Shown piece by piece: positions 6,254 through 9,058 of a stretch of DNA of 9,058 nt (positions within the stretch are counted from its first letter, which is position 1; each line of letters starts with the position of its first letter). This DNA is from Gracilibacteraceae bacterium (GTDB lineage Bacteria; Bacillota; Desulfitobacteriia; Desulfitobacteriales; Syntrophobotulaceae). The stretch lies in contig JAISEW010000204.1 of the NCBI GenBank assembly GCA_031263945.1, positions 1 through 9,058 of the forward strand, read 5' to 3'. The notes under the pieces are model-generated. The model made no database searches, was not told where the DNA came from, and saw nothing but the letters and a program-made list of their open reading frames with translations. Both the position numbers and the translations under genes were made by a program.

Positions 6254-7654
6254 ATGTCAACCAAAGGGAAAGTCATACAGATAACCGGCCCGGTCGTAGA
6301 CGTGGCCTTTGATCCGGAAGACTTGCCGGAGATCTACAGCGCCATCCTCGTCGAAGACGACGATAAACATTTACATCTGACGCTGGAGGTGGCGCAGCAT
6401 TTGGGCAACGACACGGTGCGCTGCGTCGCCATGTCCTCGACCGACGGCATGATCCGCGGCATGGAAGCGCTCAATACGGGAGCGCCGATCAGCGTGAATG
6501 TCGGGAGCGAGACCCTCGGCCGCATGTTTAACGTGCTCGGCAAGCCGATCGATAATCTGCCCCCAATCATCACCGCGCATCTTTATCCGATCCACCGCCC
6601 GGCGCCGGAGTTTGTCGAGCAGGAAACGACGGACACGATGCTGGAAACCGGCATTAAAGTGGTGGACCTCTTGGCCCCTTATGCCAAGGGCGGCAAAATC
6701 GGCCTGTTCGGCGGCGCGGGCGTCGGCAAGACCGTTTTGATCCAGGAACTCATCAACAATATCGCGACCCAGCACGGCGGTCTTTCCGTTTTTTCCGGCG
6801 TCGGCGAAAGGACGCGGGAAGGCAACGATCTCTGGAACGAGATGAAGGAATCCGGCGTTATCAACAAGATGGCGATGGTGTTCGGGCAGATGAACGAACC
6901 GCCCGGGGCGCGCCTGCGCGTGGCCCTGACCGGGCTCAGCATGGCCGAGTATTTCCGGGACGAGCAAAATCAGGACGTGCTGCTGTTTATTGACAATATT
7001 TTCCGTTTTACGCAGGCCGGTTCCGAGGTTTCGGCCCTCCTGGGCCGGATGCCTTCCGCCGTCGGGTATCAGCCGACTTTGGCTACGGAGATGGGTAATT
7101 TGCAGGAACGGATCACTTCGACCAAGGCCGGTTCGATCACGTCGGTGCAGGCTATTTACGTTCCGGCGGACGATCTGACCGACCCGGCCCCGGCGACGGC
7201 GTTCGCGCATTTGGACGCCAAGACCGTTCTCTCGCGCTCCATATCGGAGATGGGGATCTATCCGGCCGTCGATCCGCTGGATTCGACCTCTCAGATATTG
7301 ACGCCGACTGTCGTCGGGGAGGAGCATTACGCGGTGGCGCGCGAGGTGCAGCGCATTTTGCAGCGTTATAAAGAATTGCTGGACATCATCGCCATTCTCG
7401 GCATGGAGGAATTGTCCGAGGACGACAAGATCCTCGTCAACCGGGCGCGGCGGATCCAGCGTTTTCTCTCGCAGCCGTTTACGGTGGCGGAGACGTTCAC
7501 GGGCATGAAGGGCAAATATGTGCCGGTCAAAGAGACCGTGCGCAGCTTCAAGGAAATTTGCGCCGGCCGCTACGACGATTTACCGGAAGAAGCGTTCCAA
7601 TATGTGGGCTCGGTAGACGAAGCCGTGGAAAAAGCCGGTAAGATGGAGGCTTGA
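6254..7654 (+). CDS. atpD: F1Fo ATP synthase subunit beta (catalytic)
   Basis: The 466-residue catalytic subunit makes ATP from ADP and phosphate. The P-loop GGAGVGKT is at 153-160, the catalytic Glu185 in GVGERTREG, the Walker B strand LLFIDNIFRF at 243-252 with Asp247, and the alpha/beta family signature PAVDPLDSTS at 337-346. The C-terminal lever that pushes on gamma, usually DELSEED, reads EELSEDD at 385-391: two conservative acidic swaps that keep the charge. SD AAGGGAG (6242-6248) is 5 bases before the ATG. Length is normal and all catalytic residues are intact. Only 6 bases separate it from atpC. Confidence 0.98.
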   Translation: MSTKGKVIQITGPVVDVAFDPEDLPEIYSAILVEDDDKHLHLTLEVAQHLGNDTVRCVAMSSTDGMIRGMEALNTGAPISVNVGSETLGRMFNVLGKPIDNLPPIITAHLYPIHRPAPEFVEQETTDTMLETGIKVVDLLAPYAKGGKIGLFGGAGVGKTVLIQELINNIATQHGGLSVFSGVGERTREGNDLWNEMKESGVINKMAMVFGQMNEPPGARLRVALTGLSMAEYFRDEQNQDVLLFIDNIFRFTQAGSEVSALLGRMPSAVGYQPTLATEMGNLQERITSTKAGSITSVQAIYVPADDLTDPAPATAFAHLDAKTVLSRSISEMGIYPAVDPLDSTSQILTPTVVGEEHYAVAREVQRILQRYKELLDIIAILGMEELSEDDKILVNRARRIQRFLSQPFTVAETFTGMKGKYVPVKETVRSFKEICAGRYDDLPEEAFQYVGSVDEAVEKAGKMEA

Positions 7655-7660
7655 TACATC

Positions 7661-8062
7661 ATGGCGACGCCGTATTTGTTGAACGTGGTCGCGCCGGCCG
7701 GTGAGGTTTTTTCCGGCGAGGTGGAATTTACAGTCGTGCCCGGCGTGGAGGGCGAATTGGGGATCCTGGCCCGGCACGCCCCGCTGATCGCCGGTCTCGG
7801 CGTGGGGATCCTCCGCTATACGCGGGAAGGCCGCGTGGAAAAGATCAGCATTGGCGGCGGATTTGTGGAAATGGCGGACAATAAGGCGACCGTGCTGGCC
7901 AAAACCGCGGAAACAGCGAGCATGATCGACCGCGGCCGGGCGGAGGCCGCCAAGGAACGGGCGGAGCAGCGTTTGCATCAAAAAGGGGAGAATATCGATC
8001 TCCTGCGGGCGGAAGCCGCGCTGAAACGGGCGATCTCCCGCCTGCAGACGTTGAATAAGTGA
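7661..8062 (+). CDS. atpC: F1Fo ATP synthase subunit epsilon
   Basis: The 133-residue protein has an N-terminal beta sandwich (about 1-85, with VVPGVEGELGILARHAPLI at 25-43) and a C-terminal helical hairpin (about 88-131). It links gamma to the c-ring and can block ATP hydrolysis when the hairpin extends. The hairpin retains the I/L-D-x-x-R-A motif (IDRGRA, 89-94) and the Arg residues 100, 123 and 127 that match, with an offset of one, the ATP-binding residues known in the thermophilic Bacillus PS3 protein. This suggests ATP-sensitive regulation. SD GGAGG sits inside the end of atpD, about 11 bases upstream of the ATG. It is the last gene of the operon, directly before the terminator. Confidence 0.96.
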   Translation: MATPYLLNVVAPAGEVFSGEVEFTVVPGVEGELGILARHAPLIAGLGVGILRYTREGRVEKISIGGGFVEMADNKATVLAKTAETASMIDRGRAEAAKERAEQRLHQKGENIDLLRAEAALKRAISRLQTLNK

Positions 8063-8077
8063 GGAAATTATAGCTGG

Positions 8078-8120
8078 CAAGCCGCGCCCGGCAGGAAAGT
8101 TACGGGCGCGGCTTGTTTTT
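8078..8120 (+). terminator. Intrinsic terminator of the atp operon
   Basis: A perfect 13-bp stem pairs 8078-8090 (CAAGCCGCGCCCG) with 8103-8115 (CGGGCGCGGCTTG) around a 12-base loop, followed at once by TTTTT (8116-8120). It begins 16 bases after the atpC stop. On the opposite strand no T-run follows, so it acts for the atp operon and not for rfbC. Confidence 0.92.
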
Positions 8121-8142
8121 GTCCTTCCGGGCCGTAGGCGAT

Positions 8143-8156
8143 ACCCTGCAAAGGGT
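8143..8156. repeat. Small hairpin near the repeat pair
   Basis: ACCCT (8143-8147) and AGGGT (8152-8156) pair around GCAA. A palindrome, ACAAATTTGT, follows at 8162-8171. Both lie just left of the two stronger hairpins and may be part of the same repeat element. Alone they are too short to carry weight. Confidence 0.3.
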
Positions 8157-8177
8157 GCATGACAAATTTGTGGGTAA

Positions 8178-8197
8178 GAGCGGGTTGCGACCCGCTC
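8178..8197. repeat. Palindromic hairpin repeat, copy A
   Basis: GAGCGGGTTGCGACCCGCTC is an 8-bp perfect stem with a 4-base loop (TGCG). It aligns without gaps to copy B, 49 bp downstream, including a shared GTA starting 4 bases before each stem. It looks like a REP-like or small non-autonomous dispersed repeat in the convergent intergenic region. No T-run follows on either strand, so it is not an obvious terminator. Confidence 0.7.
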
Positions 8198-8226
8198 CGC
8201 ACCATATTTGAAACGGATTTCCGTAG

Positions 8227-8246
8227 GGGCGGATGGCAATCCGCCC
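8227..8246. repeat. Palindromic hairpin repeat, copy B
   Basis: GGGCGGATGGCAATCCGCCC is an 8-bp perfect stem with loop GGCA. It is identical to copy A at 14 of 20 positions. Four of the six differences form two compensatory pairs (G-C to A-T at stem pair 2; A-T to G-C at stem pair 7), and the other two are in the loop. The preceding GTAGGGGCGG style is, from memory, common in dispersed repeats of Bacillota genomes; a genome search would settle this. Confidence 0.7.
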
Positions 8247-8303
8247 GTGGTCCCTGTTCCGTCCATTTGCGTGGCGCGGGGAAATCGCGGCGGACGGCCT
8301 TGT

Positions 8304-8858
8304 TCAAAACCCGATCCCCGCTTCTTGCAGCCGCGGCCATTTTTCATCCTTCGCGCTCAGTATCGGCGCGCCGCCCGCCAGCGGCCAGGCGACGCCTATG
8401 GCCGGGTCGTTCCAGACGACGCCGCCTTCATCCGCCGGGTCGTAGAGACGCGTGCATTTATAGGTGAACTCGGCGGACTCGCTCAGCACCAGATAACCGT
8501 GAGCGAAGCCCTCGGGGACAAAAAGCTGTTTTTTGTTTTCCGCGCTGAGAATCACGCCGCGCCACTGTCCAAAAGTCGGACTGCCTCGGCGCAAGTCGAC
8601 GCCTACGTCAAACACTTGGCCGGAGACCACGCGCACCAGTTTGCCCTGCGGGTTTTGCCGCTGAAAATGCAGCCCGCGCAGAACGCCTTTTTTGCTTTTC
8701 GATTGATTGTCCTGGACAAAATCGGCCGGCAGTCCCGCGGCCCGAAATTCCTCCGCCTGAAACGTTTCCATGAAATAACCGCGCTCATCGCCGAACACCG
8801 CCGGTTCCACAATGATCAGCCCTGCGATCTCCGTTGCGGTAAACGTAAATTTGCCCAT
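8304..8858 (-). CDS. rfbC: dTDP-4-dehydrorhamnose 3,5-epimerase
   Basis: The 184-residue cupin epimerase converts dTDP-4-keto-6-deoxyglucose to dTDP-4-keto-rhamnose, the third step of dTDP-L-rhamnose synthesis for surface polysaccharides. Motifs in order: FGDERGYFMETF (22-33), DNQSKSKKGVLRGLHFQ (50-66), FVPEGFAHGYLVL (113-125), and FTYKCTRLYDPADEGGVVWND (131-151). His64 is the catalytic base, Tyr133 the likely acid and Asp171 the His partner by family alignment. Length is typical (about 180-190). The start at 8858 has GGAGG (revcomp of 8868-8872) 9 bases upstream; an in-frame ATG at 8924 would add 22 unrelated residues and overlap the promoter. It stands alone here rather than beside rfbA, rfbB and rfbD. 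It is convergent with atpC. Confidence 0.96.
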   Translation of the reverse strand: MGKFTFTATEIAGLIIVEPAVFGDERGYFMETFQAEEFRAAGLPADFVQDNQSKSKKGVLRGLHFQRQNPQGKLVRVVSGQVFDVGVDLRRGSPTFGQWRGVILSAENKKQLFVPEGFAHGYLVLSESAEFTYKCTRLYDPADEGGVVWNDPAIGVAWPLAGGAPILSAKDEKWPRLQEAGIGF

Positions 8859-8895
8859 TGAACGCGCGCCTCCCTGAAATGCTTCTCCAACATTT

Positions 8896-8924
8896 ATTAT
8901 ACACCGCCGCGCGGCCCGCGACAA
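8896..8924 (-). promoter_or_regulatory. Sigma-A-type promoter of rfbC
   Basis: On the - strand, TTGTCG (revcomp of 8919-8924, 4 of 6 to TTGACA) is followed after exactly 17 bases by TATAAT (revcomp of 8896-8901, 6 of 6). The -10 ends 37 bases before the rfbC ATG. The -35 begins 3 bases after the dusB stop, so rfbC can be transcribed independently of the upstream gene. Confidence 0.75.
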
Positions 8925-8927
8925 TAT

Positions 8928-9058
8928 TCAGGTCAAAAAAGTCTCTCGGATGAGCGCCCGCAGCTCCGCGGCGGTTTCCGCCCGCAGGGCCGCCGTGCGC
9001 AGGGCCGCCGCTCCGCGCCGGCCCTTGCAGTACCAGCCGAAATGCTTGCGCATTTCCC
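8928..9058 (-). CDS. dusB: tRNA-dihydrouridine synthase, C-terminal end (5' part off window)
   Basis: The last 43 codons of a leftward gene are present, ending in TGA (revcomp of 8928-8930). The visible residues begin EMRKHFGWYCKGRRGAAALR and end in a short helix, AETAAELRALIRETFLT. The EMRKH-x-x-WY-x-KG-x-x-G motif is the hallmark of the C-terminal RNA-binding helical domain of DusB-type enzymes, which reduce uridine to dihydrouridine in tRNA using FMN and NADPH. The catalytic barrel lies outside the window. The subfamily assignment (DusB rather than another bacterial Dus) is from the tail only. No terminator is seen between it and rfbC. Confidence 0.8.
   Translation of the reverse strand, partial: EMRKHFGWYCKGRRGAAALRTAALRAETAAELRALIRETFLT

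Noticed and set aside
6371..7327. Antisense open frame (318 codons) across atpD
   Set aside because: It is a shadow of the highly conserved beta subunit gene and has no motif of its own.
8178..8246. CRISPR array from the two hairpin repeats
   Set aside because: There are only two diverged 20-bp units with no regular repeat-spacer structure and no cas genes in view.
8208..8861. Plus-strand open frame of 217 codons opposite rfbC
   Set aside because: rfbC on the other strand has clear epimerase motifs, SD and promoter; this frame begins inside the hairpin repeat region and has none.

Overview
The window is dominated by a complete F-type (F1Fo) ATP synthase operon on the + strand. In order it reads atpZ-like, atpI, atpB (a), atpE (c), atpF (b), atpH (delta), atpA (alpha), atpG (gamma), atpD (beta), atpC (epsilon), spanning 1072-8062. 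Gene order, strong Shine-Dalgarno (SD) sites, a Bacillus-like c subunit and an epsilon subunit with the Bacillus-type ATP-binding residues suggest a Bacillota organism (Clostridia or Negativicutes level). The genus cannot be told from this sequence. The operon is GC-rich: 43 of 60 bases are G or C in 4141-4200.

Left flank (1-1071). A LysR-type regulator runs leftward off the window edge. It is interrupted by two consecutive in-frame TAA codons at 457-462, while the effector-binding domain continues in the same frame beyond them, so I call it a pseudogene. It is visibly more AT-rich than the operon (22 of 60 G/C in 481-540), which fits acquisition from elsewhere followed by decay. The 321-bp divergent region between it and the operon holds three related GTATTA/TAATAC sites and, closer to atpZ, a C-rich tract whose complement fits a G-quadruplex pattern. 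That tract overlaps one arm of a 7-bp inverted repeat. I found no convincing atp promoter.

Operon (1072-8062). Two small membrane proteins (AtpZ-like and AtpI), thought to assist Fo or c-ring assembly and Mg2+ supply, precede the membrane sector a-c-b, the delta stalk and then the F1 subunits. Genes overlap or lie at most 42 bp apart, and almost every one has its own SD. All key catalytic and ion-translocating residues I checked are present: alpha and beta P-loops, alpha arginine finger, beta catalytic Glu, Arg in a, Glu in c. The enzyme should be functional, and the c-ring looks proton-type rather than sodium-type. A 13-bp GC-rich hairpin plus U-run closes the operon.

Right flank (8121-9058). 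After the terminator come two related 20-nt perfect hairpins (8178-8197 and 8227-8246), set 49 bp apart, whose differences include compensatory base-pair changes. They lie between atpC and the convergent gene rfbC (dTDP-4-dehydrorhamnose 3,5-epimerase). rfbC has a good sigma-A-type promoter placed directly after the stop codon of a dusB-like tRNA-dihydrouridine synthase, whose last 43 codons are present.

I see no previously undescribed multi-gene system here. The items most worth a second look are the double-stop LysR gene, the paired covarying hairpins, and the C-rich/G4-capable leader of the ATP synthase operon.
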